From JAAYZH01 sp964479695 (GTDB taxonomy: Bacteria > Bacillota > Clostridia > Saccharofermentanales > Fastidiosipilaceae), in the NCBI GenBank assembly GCA_964479695.1, contig CAYZSO010000002.1, positions 99,204 through 163,203 of the forward strand: a stretch of DNA of 64,000 nucleotides. Reading direction: 5' to 3'. Positions 42,334 to 50,717 of the stretch are shown in pieces (position 1 is the first letter of the stretch; each line of letters opens with the position of its first letter). The notes below the pieces were generated by a model, which did no database searches, was not told the origin of the DNA, and worked only from the letters and a program-made list of their open reading frames with translations. Both the position numbers and the translations under genes were made by a program.

Positions 42334-42744
42334 GTGGCCTATGTCCCTGTACCCAAGGATCTGACCAAGATCAAGACCAAGGTGATGCTCAATCTCACCA
42401 AGCGTCAACTGATTTCATTTGGCAGCGGTGCTCTTCTGGGCGTTCCGCTGTTTTTTCTTGCCAAGCCCCACATGAGTGTCAGCACGGCAGCGCTACTCAT
42501 GGTGCTGTCCATGCTGCCGTTTTTCCTGCTGGCCATGTATGAACGAAACGGTCAGCCCCTGGAAAAGATCCTCTATCAGCTCATTCAGAGCCGTTTCATC
42601 CGACCGAAGAAGCGGCCCTACCGGACCGACAACTTCTATGCCGCCGTAGAGCGGCAAACCAATCTGGACAAGGAGGTAAAAGCGATTGTCCACCAAGAAA
42701 ACCATCCAACGAAACCTCAGCCGCGAGGAAAGAAATCGCATTGA
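42334..42744 (+). CDS. prgI: PrgI family protein
   Basis: A 136-residue protein with two or three membrane helices in the first 70 residues (ISFGSGALLGVPLFFLAK, STAALLMVLSMLPFFLLAMY), the VirB3-like PrgI of Gram-positive mating channels. GTG start behind AAAGGAGG. It overlaps the virB4 start by 59 bases. Confidence 0.88.
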   Translation: MAYVPVPKDLTKIKTKVMLNLTKRQLISFGSGALLGVPLFFLAKPHMSVSTAALLMVLSMLPFFLLAMYERNGQPLEKILYQLIQSRFIRPKKRPYRTDNFYAAVERQTNLDKEVKAIVHQENHPTKPQPRGKKSH

Positions 42745-45082
42745 AAGCGCCATCGCCAGAGCCAAGCGTGACAGCAAGGTTCCGGCAACGGCCCAGCAGA
42801 CGATCCCTTACCTGCGCATGCATCCCGACGGCATCTGCCAGGCAACGGATGCCTTATATACCAAGACTATTCAGTTTCAGGACATTAACTACCAGCTGGC
42901 TCAGAACGAGGACAAGACGGCCATTTTTGACGGCTGGTGTGATTTCCTCAACTACTTTGACAGCTCGATCCGCTTTCAGTTCTCTTTCTTGAATCTGAGT
43001 GCCAGCATCGAGGAATTCGAGCAGTCCATCCTGATCCCGGATCAGAACGATGACTTTGATGACATCCGCGAAGAATATGCCAATATGCTCCGAGGTCAGC
43101 TGGCCAAAGGCAACAACGGCCTGTCCAAGACCAAGTTCATCACCTTCGGCATCGAAGCGGAGAATCTTCGTACGGCCAAGCCCCGGCTGGAACGTATCGA
43201 GAATGATCTTTTGAACAGCTTCAAGCGCCTTGGCGTCGCAGCAGATCCTTTGAGCGGCAAAGACCGCCTGAAGCTTTTGCACAGTATCTACCATCTGGAC
43301 GGTCAGGAGCGCTTTCTCTTTGACTGGGACTGGCTGCCATTATCGGGCCTTTCCACCAAGGACTACATTGCACCCTCATCCTTTGATTTTTCCGAGAACA
43401 GGAACTTTCGGATGGGCAAAAAGCATTGCTCCGTTTCCTTCCTGCAGATTCTGGCCCCCGAGCTCAACGACCGCATGCTGGCGGATTTTCTGTCCATGGA
43501 CAACAGCCTGGTAGTGACGCTTCACATCCAGTCCATCGACCAGACCTCGGCCATCAAGACCATCAAGCGCAAGATCACCGATCTGGACCGGATGAAGATC
43601 GAGGAGCAGAAGAAGGCCGTCCGGTCCGGCTACGACATGGACATTATCCCGTCAGACCTAGCCACTTACGGCGGTGAAGCCAAAAAGCTGCTGCAGGATC
43701 TGCAGAGCCATAATGAGCGCATGTTCCTTGTGACCTTTCTGATCATGAATACCGCCGACGGCAAACAGACACTGGACAACAACATCTTTCAGGCCCAGGG
43801 CATTGCCCAGAAATACAACTGCCAGCTGGTCCGGCTGGACTTTCAGCAGGAATCCGGTCTTAACTCATCCCTGCCCCTTGGCCACAACCAGATTGAGATC
43901 CAGCGTGGCTTGACCACATCCAGCACCGCCATCTTTGTGCCTTTCACCACCCAGGAACTGTTCCAACGCGAAGGCGAGCCCCTGTATTACGGCCTCAATG
44001 CGCTCTCCAACAACCTGATCATGGTAGACCGGAAAGCCCTGAAGAATCCCAACGGCCTGATCCTGGGCACCCCTGGCAGCGGCAAGTCCTTCTCCGCCAA
44101 GCGCGAGATCGCTAATGCCTTTCTCATCACCCAAGACGACATCACCATCTGCGACCCTGAGGGTGAGTATTACCCCCTGGTGGAGCGCCTGCAGGGCCAA
44201 GTCATTAAAATCTCCCCCACCAGCGGACATTTCATCAATCCCATGGACATCAACCTGAACTACTCCGAGGATGAAAGTCCGCTGTCCCTGAAATCCGACT
44301 TTATCCTGTCCCTGTGCGAGCTCATTGTTGGTGGCAGAGAAGGCCTCCAGCCTATTGAAAAGACCGTCATAGACCGCTGTGTGCGCATGGTGTATCAAGC
44401 CTATCTCAATGAGCCAAGACCGGAGAATGTCCCTGTCCTGGGCGACCTGCACCGAATCCTTCTGGAGCAGCCGGAAAAAGAAGCCAGACTCATTGCGACG
44501 GCGCTGGAGATCTATGTCAGCGGCTCGCTCAACGTCTTCAACCACCGGACCAACGTAAATATCCAGAACCGCCTGGTCTGCTTTGACATCAAGGAACTGG
44601 GCAAGCAGCTGAAGAAGCTGGGCATGCTCATCGTCCAGGATCAGGTCTGGGGCCGCGTAACCGCCAACCGTGCCGAGGGCAGAAGCACCCGCTACTACAT
44701 CGATGAATTCCATTTGCTGCTCAAGGAGGAACAAACCGCCGCCTACTCGGTCGAGATCTGGAAGCGATTCAGAAAGTGGGGCGGCATTCCGACGGGCATC
44801 ACCCAGAACGTCAAAGACCTGCTGTCCTCCCGGGAGATCGAGAATATCTTCGAAAACAGCGACTTCGTCTACATGCTGAACCAGGCCGGCGGGGACCGCC
44901 AGATCCTGGCCAAGCAGCTCAATATCTCTCCCCATCAGCTATCCTATGTCACCCATTCCGGTGAAGGTGAAGGCCTGTTGTTCTATGGGAATGTGATCCT
45001 GCCCTTTGCGGATCGTTTCCCGAAGGATACCGAGCTCTACCGCATCATGACGACGAAGCCAGCTGAGGTCAAGGGGGTGTGA
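42686..45082 (+). CDS. virB4: VirB4-type conjugation ATPase (CD1110 family)
   Basis: A 798-residue ATPase that energises the secretion channel. Walker A is LGTPGSGKSFSAKREI near residue 460; Walker B is RYYIDEFHLLL near residue 670. The N-terminal 440 residues form the family's channel-contacting domain. Start is TTG at 42686 after AAGGAGGT. The gene begins inside prgI and ends just before the peptidase gene. Confidence 0.93.
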   Translation: MSTKKTIQRNLSREERNRIESAIARAKRDSKVPATAQQTIPYLRMHPDGICQATDALYTKTIQFQDINYQLAQNEDKTAIFDGWCDFLNYFDSSIRFQFSFLNLSASIEEFEQSILIPDQNDDFDDIREEYANMLRGQLAKGNNGLSKTKFITFGIEAENLRTAKPRLERIENDLLNSFKRLGVAADPLSGKDRLKLLHSIYHLDGQERFLFDWDWLPLSGLSTKDYIAPSSFDFSENRNFRMGKKHCSVSFLQILAPELNDRMLADFLSMDNSLVVTLHIQSIDQTSAIKTIKRKITDLDRMKIEEQKKAVRSGYDMDIIPSDLATYGGEAKKLLQDLQSHNERMFLVTFLIMNTADGKQTLDNNIFQAQGIAQKYNCQLVRLDFQQESGLNSSLPLGHNQIEIQRGLTTSSTAIFVPFTTQELFQREGEPLYYGLNALSNNLIMVDRKALKNPNGLILGTPGSGKSFSAKREIANAFLITQDDITICDPEGEYYPLVERLQGQVIKISPTSGHFINPMDINLNYSEDESPLSLKSDFILSLCELIVGGREGLQPIEKTVIDRCVRMVYQAYLNEPRPENVPVLGDLHRILLEQPEKEARLIATALEIYVSGSLNVFNHRTNVNIQNRLVCFDIKELGKQLKKLGMLIVQDQVWGRVTANRAEGRSTRYYIDEFHLLLKEEQTAAYSVEIWKRFRKWGGIPTGITQNVKDLLSSREIENIFENSDFVYMLNQAGGDRQILAKQLNISPHQLSYVTHSGEGEGLLFYGNVILPFADRFPKDTELYRIMTTKPAEVKGV

Positions 45083-45083
45083 G

Positions 45084-47237
45084 ATGAGCGCTAAGAAAGC
45101 CAAACGCACCGTCACCCGGCTTCATTTCTCCGAGGAGGAACGCAGCAGCCCGGAGCTTCAAAAAGCCACACAGAAGGCAGACAAGGCTGCGACCAAGCTG
45201 GAGAAGGCTGCAAAAAAGTCCAAGGCAGAATCACTGGGAACCCACGAAACGAACATTTCCTTTAGTCCCATGAAAAAGCCAGTGAAACTACAGTTTGAAG
45301 AGCTTCAGGTGAAGAAAACACCCACGGCTTTGAAGTCTGCAGCGGCCGCCTTGCCCGCTGCGGAGGTCCACCGACAGATTGCAAGATCTGAAGATGACAA
45401 TGTCGGCTTGGAGGCTGCCCATCGCCTGGAGGGAACCGCTGAAGGCACTGTCCGGACCGCACAGAATGCTCACCGCTCCCATGCCCTGAAAGTGGAGCGA
45501 AAATCCCTGAAGGCGGAGAAGAAACTTGACCAGGCCAACGTCAGCCTGCTTCAAAAACGGGCAGCCAGTGAACAGCCGCTCTTATCGACCAATCCCTTAT
45601 CCCGCTGGCAGCAAAAGCAGGCCATCAAGAAGGAATACGCTGCTGCCAAAGCCGGAAAAGGTGCGGAAACCGTTCAGAAGGCGGCCCAAACCACCGTGAA
45701 GACCGCGAAAAATGCGAAGGAGGCCCTGGAGAAGGCTGCCGCTTTCGTTGCCCGGCACAGCAAAGTTTTTCTGGGCATTATCGGCATCTTCTTTGTTGTC
45801 ATGCTGATCCTGAATACCTTTGCCAGTTGCTCCCAGATGGCCGTAGGCGGACTCAATGCCTTTCTCACGACTTCCTACACCGCATCCGACGAGGACATTA
45901 CTGCAGCTGATCTGGAGTACACCAGGCTGGAGGCAGAGCTGCAGTATGACCTGCTCAACATCGAACGGGATTATCCCGGCTTTGATGAATACCGCTACAC
46001 GGTTGATCCCATCGGCCATGATCCTCATGAGCTGATCGCCTATCTGACGGCAAGATTCGAAGATTTCACCTATGCGGAGGTCGAAGCTGAGCTGCGATCT
46101 CTCTTTTCCTCCATGTACAACTTAAGCGTCACGGAGACCGTCGAGGTGCGTTACCGCACAGAAACCCGTTACCGGACCTACACTGTGACTGATCCGGAAA
46201 CCGGTGAGATCCAGACCATTCGCGAAAGCTATGAAGTGGAGGTCCCCTATAACTTTTACATCCTGAACATCAACCTGAGCAGCCAGTCCCTGTACTCCGT
46301 GGTCTATCCCCGTATGAACGCCGATCAGCGGGAAATGTATCTCGTGTACATGGATACCAAAGGCAACAAGCAGTATTTCGGCAATCCCTTTACCTTCAAC
46401 TGGCCGAGCCATGTCACCAGCCTTTACGGCTGGCGGGTCCATCCCATCACAGATCGGTTGCAGATCCACCGTGGATTGGATTTGGGCGTAGCATTGGGCA
46501 CACCGATCCAGTCCATCCATGACGGCGAAGTGGTCCGGGTCGGCTATGATGCCAGCGGTTATGGCAACTATGTGGTCATTGCGGATAAGGACGGCTATCG
46601 CAGCACCTATGCCCACTGCTCCAGCATTCTGGTAACAGAAGGCCAGAGCGTCCTGCGGGACCAGGCCATCGCCAAGGCAGGAAGCACCGGTGCCAGCACG
46701 GGCAGCCATCTGCATCTGGAACTGACGCTAAACGGCCAGTACCTCAATCCCTATTTCTTCCTCGAGGGGACTGACCCCTACACCCCGCCAGCCGTCGGCG
46801 CCACCAACGGCGCTTATACCGATTACGACATCCCGCCGGAAGCGCTGTCAGATCCAACCTTCGCGGCCCTGATCAAGGAAGCCGAAAAGTATCTGGGTTA
46901 TCCCTATGTTTGGGGAGGCTCCACGCCATCGACGTCCTTTGACTGCTCCGGCTTTGTCTGCTGGGTGTTCAAAAATTCGGGCGTCTATCCGCTATCAAGG
47001 ACCACTGCCCAGGGGATCTTTGACCAGTGTGCCATCATCCCACCCTCGGAGGCCAGGCCCGGCGACATCGTGTTCTTTACCGGCACCTACGACAGTATCG
47101 GTCCGGTGTCCCATGTGGCCATCTATGTGGGCGACGGCATGATGATCCACGCCGGAAACCCCATCCAGTACGCCTCCATGAACACCTCGTATTTCCAATC
47201 CCATTTTTACGCCTTCGGGCGTTTGCCAAGGAGGTAA
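45084..47237 (+). CDS. Cell-wall hydrolase of the mating channel (M23 + NlpC/P60, CD1108 family)
   Basis: A 717-residue protein: a long Lys/Ala-rich cytoplasmic part (residues 1-225), one membrane helix (VFLGIIGIFFVVMLILNTFA), an M23/LytM-like peptidase domain (HRGLDLGVALGTPIQSIHDG, then STYAHCSS, HLHLEL) and a C-terminal NlpC/P60 domain with the catalytic cysteine in SFDCSGFVCW and histidine in GPVSHVAIYVG. It opens the peptidoglycan for the channel (VirB1-like role). Confidence 0.9.
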   Translation: MSAKKAKRTVTRLHFSEEERSSPELQKATQKADKAATKLEKAAKKSKAESLGTHETNISFSPMKKPVKLQFEELQVKKTPTALKSAAAALPAAEVHRQIARSEDDNVGLEAAHRLEGTAEGTVRTAQNAHRSHALKVERKSLKAEKKLDQANVSLLQKRAASEQPLLSTNPLSRWQQKQAIKKEYAAAKAGKGAETVQKAAQTTVKTAKNAKEALEKAAAFVARHSKVFLGIIGIFFVVMLILNTFASCSQMAVGGLNAFLTTSYTASDEDITAADLEYTRLEAELQYDLLNIERDYPGFDEYRYTVDPIGHDPHELIAYLTARFEDFTYAEVEAELRSLFSSMYNLSVTETVEVRYRTETRYRTYTVTDPETGEIQTIRESYEVEVPYNFYILNINLSSQSLYSVVYPRMNADQREMYLVYMDTKGNKQYFGNPFTFNWPSHVTSLYGWRVHPITDRLQIHRGLDLGVALGTPIQSIHDGEVVRVGYDASGYGNYVVIADKDGYRSTYAHCSSILVTEGQSVLRDQAIAKAGSTGASTGSHLHLELTLNGQYLNPYFFLEGTDPYTPPAVGATNGAYTDYDIPPEALSDPTFAALIKEAEKYLGYPYVWGGSTPSTSFDCSGFVCWVFKNSGVYPLSRTTAQGIFDQCAIIPPSEARPGDIVFFTGTYDSIGPVSHVAIYVGDGMMIHAGNPIQYASMNTSYFQSHFYAFGRLPRR

Positions 47238-47239
47238 CC

Positions 47240-47491
47240 ATGAATCCAAAGATCCAAAAACTGACGGAGGAGATCGAAAAGATCACCCATCGAATCAAAA
47301 GCCTTGAGGCCAGACTCATTGAGCTTAAGGCACAAAAGGACGAGCTGGAGAAGACCGAGATCGTGGAAATGGTCCGCAGTGTCTCAGCAACTCCAGAAGA
47401 GCTGGCCGCATTCATCAGGGCGTTTCGCGAAACAGGTGGAGCGCCTGATTATTTTAAAAAACAGGAGGATAACGTCAATGAAAATGAGTAA
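47240..47491 (+). CDS. DUF4315 family coiled-coil protein
   Basis: An 83-residue protein, almost wholly helical and charged in its first half (ITHRIKSLEARLIELKAQKD), matching DUF4315 of these elements. AAGGAGGT precedes the ATG. Overlaps the next gene by 14 bases. Confidence 0.75.
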   Translation: MNPKIQKLTEEIEKITHRIKSLEARLIELKAQKDELEKTEIVEMVRSVSATPEELAAFIRAFRETGGAPDYFKKQEDNVNENE

Positions 47492-48206
47492 GAAATGGCT
47501 TCGTGCTTCAGCCCTACTGCTGGTCATGCTGCTTTGCATTTCCATTCTTTCAGTCCCGGCTTATGCCAAGACCGATGAATCTAAGGCGATCACGGCAAGC
47601 TCTGGTCCGATCGAGGAAGCTGTGGTGCCGACTGCCGAGCCCGCAGCCTCGGAGCCCGTCAAAGAAACAGAGCCGGAAGCTGCTGTGCCTCTGACTCCGG
47701 AAGGCAATCTGACCATTGTGGATGACCTGGAAGGTGAACAAACCGAAGACAAGCAGTTCATTACTGTCAAAACCAAAGCGGGCAACACCTTCTATCTGAT
47801 CATCGACCGGGCCGGTAAGGAAAATAACGTCTACTTCCTGAACCTGGTGGATGAAGCAGACCTCAGAGCCCTGATGGAGGAGGACGGTACCCTGGAGCCA
47901 CTGCCGGGTGAAGGTGCCGTCCCAACCGTTCCTGAGCCGGAACCCGAGCCTACACCGGAGCCAGAGACGGAAGTGGAGGAACCCGAACCTGCAAAAAGCA
48001 TGAATCCTGTACCGATCATCATGGTCCTCCTGGTTATTCTGGGCGGTACCGGACTGTGGTACTTCAAGCTGAGAAAGCCCAAGCCAAGCGTCAAGGGAAG
48101 CACCAATCTGGATGAGTACAGCTTTGATGATGATGACGACTATGAAGAAAAACTACTGGTTGAAGAGGATCAGGAAGCTTTCGAATCGGAGCGTGATGAC
48201 GAATGA
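47478..48206 (+). CDS. DUF4366 family surface protein (CD1107 family)
   Basis: A 242-residue protein with signal peptide (LRASALLLVMLLCISILSVP), Pro/Glu-rich extracellular parts, the DUF4366 core (FITVKTKAGNTFYLIIDRAG) and a C-terminal membrane helix (PIIMVLLVILGGTGLWYF) before an acidic tail. It is a membrane-anchored surface component near the mating channel; exact role unknown. AGGAGGAT before the ATG. Confidence 0.82.
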   Translation: MKMSKKWLRASALLLVMLLCISILSVPAYAKTDESKAITASSGPIEEAVVPTAEPAASEPVKETEPEAAVPLTPEGNLTIVDDLEGEQTEDKQFITVKTKAGNTFYLIIDRAGKENNVYFLNLVDEADLRALMEEDGTLEPLPGEGAVPTVPEPEPEPTPEPETEVEEPEPAKSMNPVPIIMVLLVILGGTGLWYFKLRKPKPSVKGSTNLDEYSFDDDDDYEEKLLVEEDQEAFESERDDE

Positions 48207-48397
48207 CGCATTTTACGGACAGTCCCTTTGAACGGCTGATGAAGCAAAAGCCCAGGCAGCGGCAGGAGAAGCTCTCTCCTGTCCTGCCCAAGACCCATCC
48301 CTGCCATGGCTGCAGCTATCTTCAGGGCAATTGCTGTACTGGTGTCTGCTACCGTGAGCTGATCCTCCCCCACAAGAAAAGGAAGGTGGACAAATGA
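48203..48397 (+). CDS. Small cysteine-rich protein of the element
   Basis: 64 residues with CHGCSYLQGNCCTGVCY, a possible metal-binding cluster. It overlaps its neighbours on both sides by 4 bases (ATGA), so it is really translated. Conserved between TopB and the DUF4366 gene in related elements; function unknown. Confidence 0.7.
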   Translation: MTHFTDSPFERLMKQKPRQRQEKLSPVLPKTHPCHGCSYLQGNCCTGVCYRELILPHKKRKVDK

Positions 48398-50535
48398 GAC
48401 TGGTGATCGCAGAAAAACCAAGTGTAGCCCAGTCCATTGCCGCTGTACTGGGAGCAAACAGCCGAAAGGACGGCTATCTCGAAGGAACGGATGTCCTGGT
48501 TTCCTGGTGCGTTGGCCATCTGGTGGAGCTCTCCCCAGCGGATGTTTACGACGAGCGCTTTGGCAAATGGCGCTTCGATGATCTGCCGATCCTTCCGGAA
48601 CCATGGAAATACCAGGTGCCAAAGGACAAGCAAAAGCAATTCAAAATACTAAAAAGCCTGCTGGGTGAAGCCCGAGTGACGGAGATCATCTGCGCTACGG
48701 ATGCCGGGCGTGAAGGAGAACTGATCTTCCGTTTGGTCTATCGCCAGGCGGGATGTCAGAAACCGGTGAGGCGCCTATGGATCAGTTCCATGGAGGATCA
48801 AGCCATCAGCGAAGGCTTCAGGAAACTAAGGCCCAGCCAGGAATATGATCCACTCTATCAATCTGCCCTCTGTCGGGCACAGGCGGATTGGCTGATTGGA
48901 ATCAACGCAACGAGACTCTTTTCCGTTTTATATCGTCAGACCCTTAATGTTGGCCGCGTCATGTCTCCTACGCTTTCCATGATCGTGGACCGCTGGTCCG
49001 CCATTCAGGATTTCAGGTCCGAGCCATTCTACACCGTTGTACTGAAGCTCCCAGGCTTTGAAACAGCCGGTGAAAAGCTGAAGATCAAGGCCGAGGCTGA
49101 AAAGCTCCTAAAAGAGTGCCAGGAAAAATCCGCCACAGTCACTGAAGTAAAGAACCAGGAGAAGACGGAAAAACCGCCCAAACTCTATGATCTGACTACC
49201 CTTCAGCGGGAAGCCAACCGGCTTCTTGGGTATACCGCCCAGCAAACGCTGGATTATGCCCAAAGCCTCTATGAAAAAAAGCTCATCACCTATCCCCGAA
49301 CCGACAGCCGCTATCTGACGGCTGACATGGCGCAGTCTACTGCAGGCGTCCTTCAGTCAGCGCTTTCCCTTTTGCCAGAGAATATAACGAAGGGATATTC
49401 AACGGGTCTAAAACAGCTGCTGGATGATTCCAAGGTCAGTGACCACCACGCCATCATCCCGACCCATGCTCTGAAGGAAAATATCCTGGAGAGTCTGCCC
49501 AAGGGCGAGCAGGAGCTCTTAAAGCTCCTGGCCATACGTCTCATCACAGCCGCCGGGGAAGCCCATCGGTATTTGGAGACGACGGTCGTTTTGGACTGCT
49601 CTGGTCAACGCTTCACAGCCAAGGGAAAGACGATCCTGCAGTCCGGCTGGAAGTCTGTGGAGGAGCATTATCGCAGCACACTTACCACTCGGGAAACGGA
49701 GAAGAAAATGGAAGACCCGTTGCCCAGACTGGAAAAAGACCATCGCTTTGAAGCGGTCTCAGTCCGGCTGGATGAAGGGAAAACCACCCCGCCCAAGCCG
49801 TTTACAGAAGATACCCTGCTCTCTGCCATGGAAAATGCTGGCCTTGAAGACCTGCCAGAGGATGCTGAGCGAAAAGGTCTTGGGACTCCGGCCACGCGGG
49901 CAGGCATCCTGGAAAAGCTGATCAAGACTGAGCTCGTGGAACGCCGAGGCGACAAAAAGCTCAAGACCCTGCAGCCCACCCATAAGGGAGTTGCTCTGGC
50001 CACGATCTTGCCGGAGCAGATCAAATCCCCACAGATGACGGCGGAATGGGAGGAAAAACTGAAGCGCATTGAAAAGGGTCAGCTCTCGGCTGAGCTCTTC
50101 ATGACGGAGATCTCTCAGCACCTGAAGGATCTGGTCAGAACCTATCAGGCAGTCTCTGAAACCCCCGGCGAGCTGGCCTTGAATCTGGAAAGCATCGGTT
50201 CCTGCCCGCGCTGCCAGGATCAGGTGTTGGAGGGAGAACGTCGCTTTTTCTGCCAGAACAAGACCTGTGCATTCGCCCTGTGGAAGGACAACCGTTTCTT
50301 CAAGGACAAGAAAAAGGTCCTGACTCGCGAGGTAGCTGCCGCTCTTCTTCAGAACGGCAGCATCCTTATGAAAAACCTATATTCACCCAAGACACAAAAG
50401 ACCTACGATGCCCGAATCATCATGGAGGATACCGGCGGAAAGTACGTCAATTTCAGGTTGGATTTCACGCCTGGTGAAACCAAGGATAAGGACAAAACAT
50501 CGACAAAATCCAAGGAAAGGATGGAAAAATCATGA
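48394..50535 (+). CDS. topB: DNA topoisomerase III
   Basis: A 713-residue type IA topoisomerase. The TOPRIM motif begins RLVIAEKPSVAQSIA, ATDAGREGELIFR holds the metal-binding acids, and the active-site tyrosine lies in KKLITYPRTDSRYL. A C-terminal zinc-finger-like part (CPRCQDQ... CQNKTC) follows. Plasmid/element topoisomerases help resolve DNA during transfer and replication. Confidence 0.95.
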   Translation: MRLVIAEKPSVAQSIAAVLGANSRKDGYLEGTDVLVSWCVGHLVELSPADVYDERFGKWRFDDLPILPEPWKYQVPKDKQKQFKILKSLLGEARVTEIICATDAGREGELIFRLVYRQAGCQKPVRRLWISSMEDQAISEGFRKLRPSQEYDPLYQSALCRAQADWLIGINATRLFSVLYRQTLNVGRVMSPTLSMIVDRWSAIQDFRSEPFYTVVLKLPGFETAGEKLKIKAEAEKLLKECQEKSATVTEVKNQEKTEKPPKLYDLTTLQREANRLLGYTAQQTLDYAQSLYEKKLITYPRTDSRYLTADMAQSTAGVLQSALSLLPENITKGYSTGLKQLLDDSKVSDHHAIIPTHALKENILESLPKGEQELLKLLAIRLITAAGEAHRYLETTVVLDCSGQRFTAKGKTILQSGWKSVEEHYRSTLTTRETEKKMEDPLPRLEKDHRFEAVSVRLDEGKTTPPKPFTEDTLLSAMENAGLEDLPEDAERKGLGTPATRAGILEKLIKTELVERRGDKKLKTLQPTHKGVALATILPEQIKSPQMTAEWEEKLKRIEKGQLSAELFMTEISQHLKDLVRTYQAVSETPGELALNLESIGSCPRCQDQVLEGERRFFCQNKTCAFALWKDNRFFKDKKKVLTREVAAALLQNGSILMKNLYSPKTQKTYDARIIMEDTGGKYVNFRLDFTPGETKDKDKTSTKSKERMEKS

Positions 50536-50717
50536 ATGTCAAAGATCGGATCAAGGCTCTCCTCGGCATTGAGGTGAGCACGGATAATCTGCTGGAGCTC
50601 TGGGAGAATCCGGAAAAATATGTATCAACACCGGAAGATGCTGACAAACTGGGAGATCTGTTTCTCTTAGTTGAGATGATGGCCGAGCTGGAGGTGGATA
50701 GCGATGAACAACACTGA
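50532..50717 (+). CDS. Small acidic protein of the element
   Basis: 61 residues, acidic and helical (LLELWENPEKYVSTPEDADK). Overlaps topB (4 bases) and the following gene (14 bases), so it is in a translationally coupled chain. No known domain. Confidence 0.65.
   Translation: MNVKDRIKALLGIEVSTDNLLELWENPEKYVSTPEDADKLGDLFLLVEMMAELEVDSDEQH

Noticed and set aside
43865..44935. 356-codon minus-strand frame
   Set aside because: Antisense to the VirB4 ATPase motif region; no start signal or known domain.
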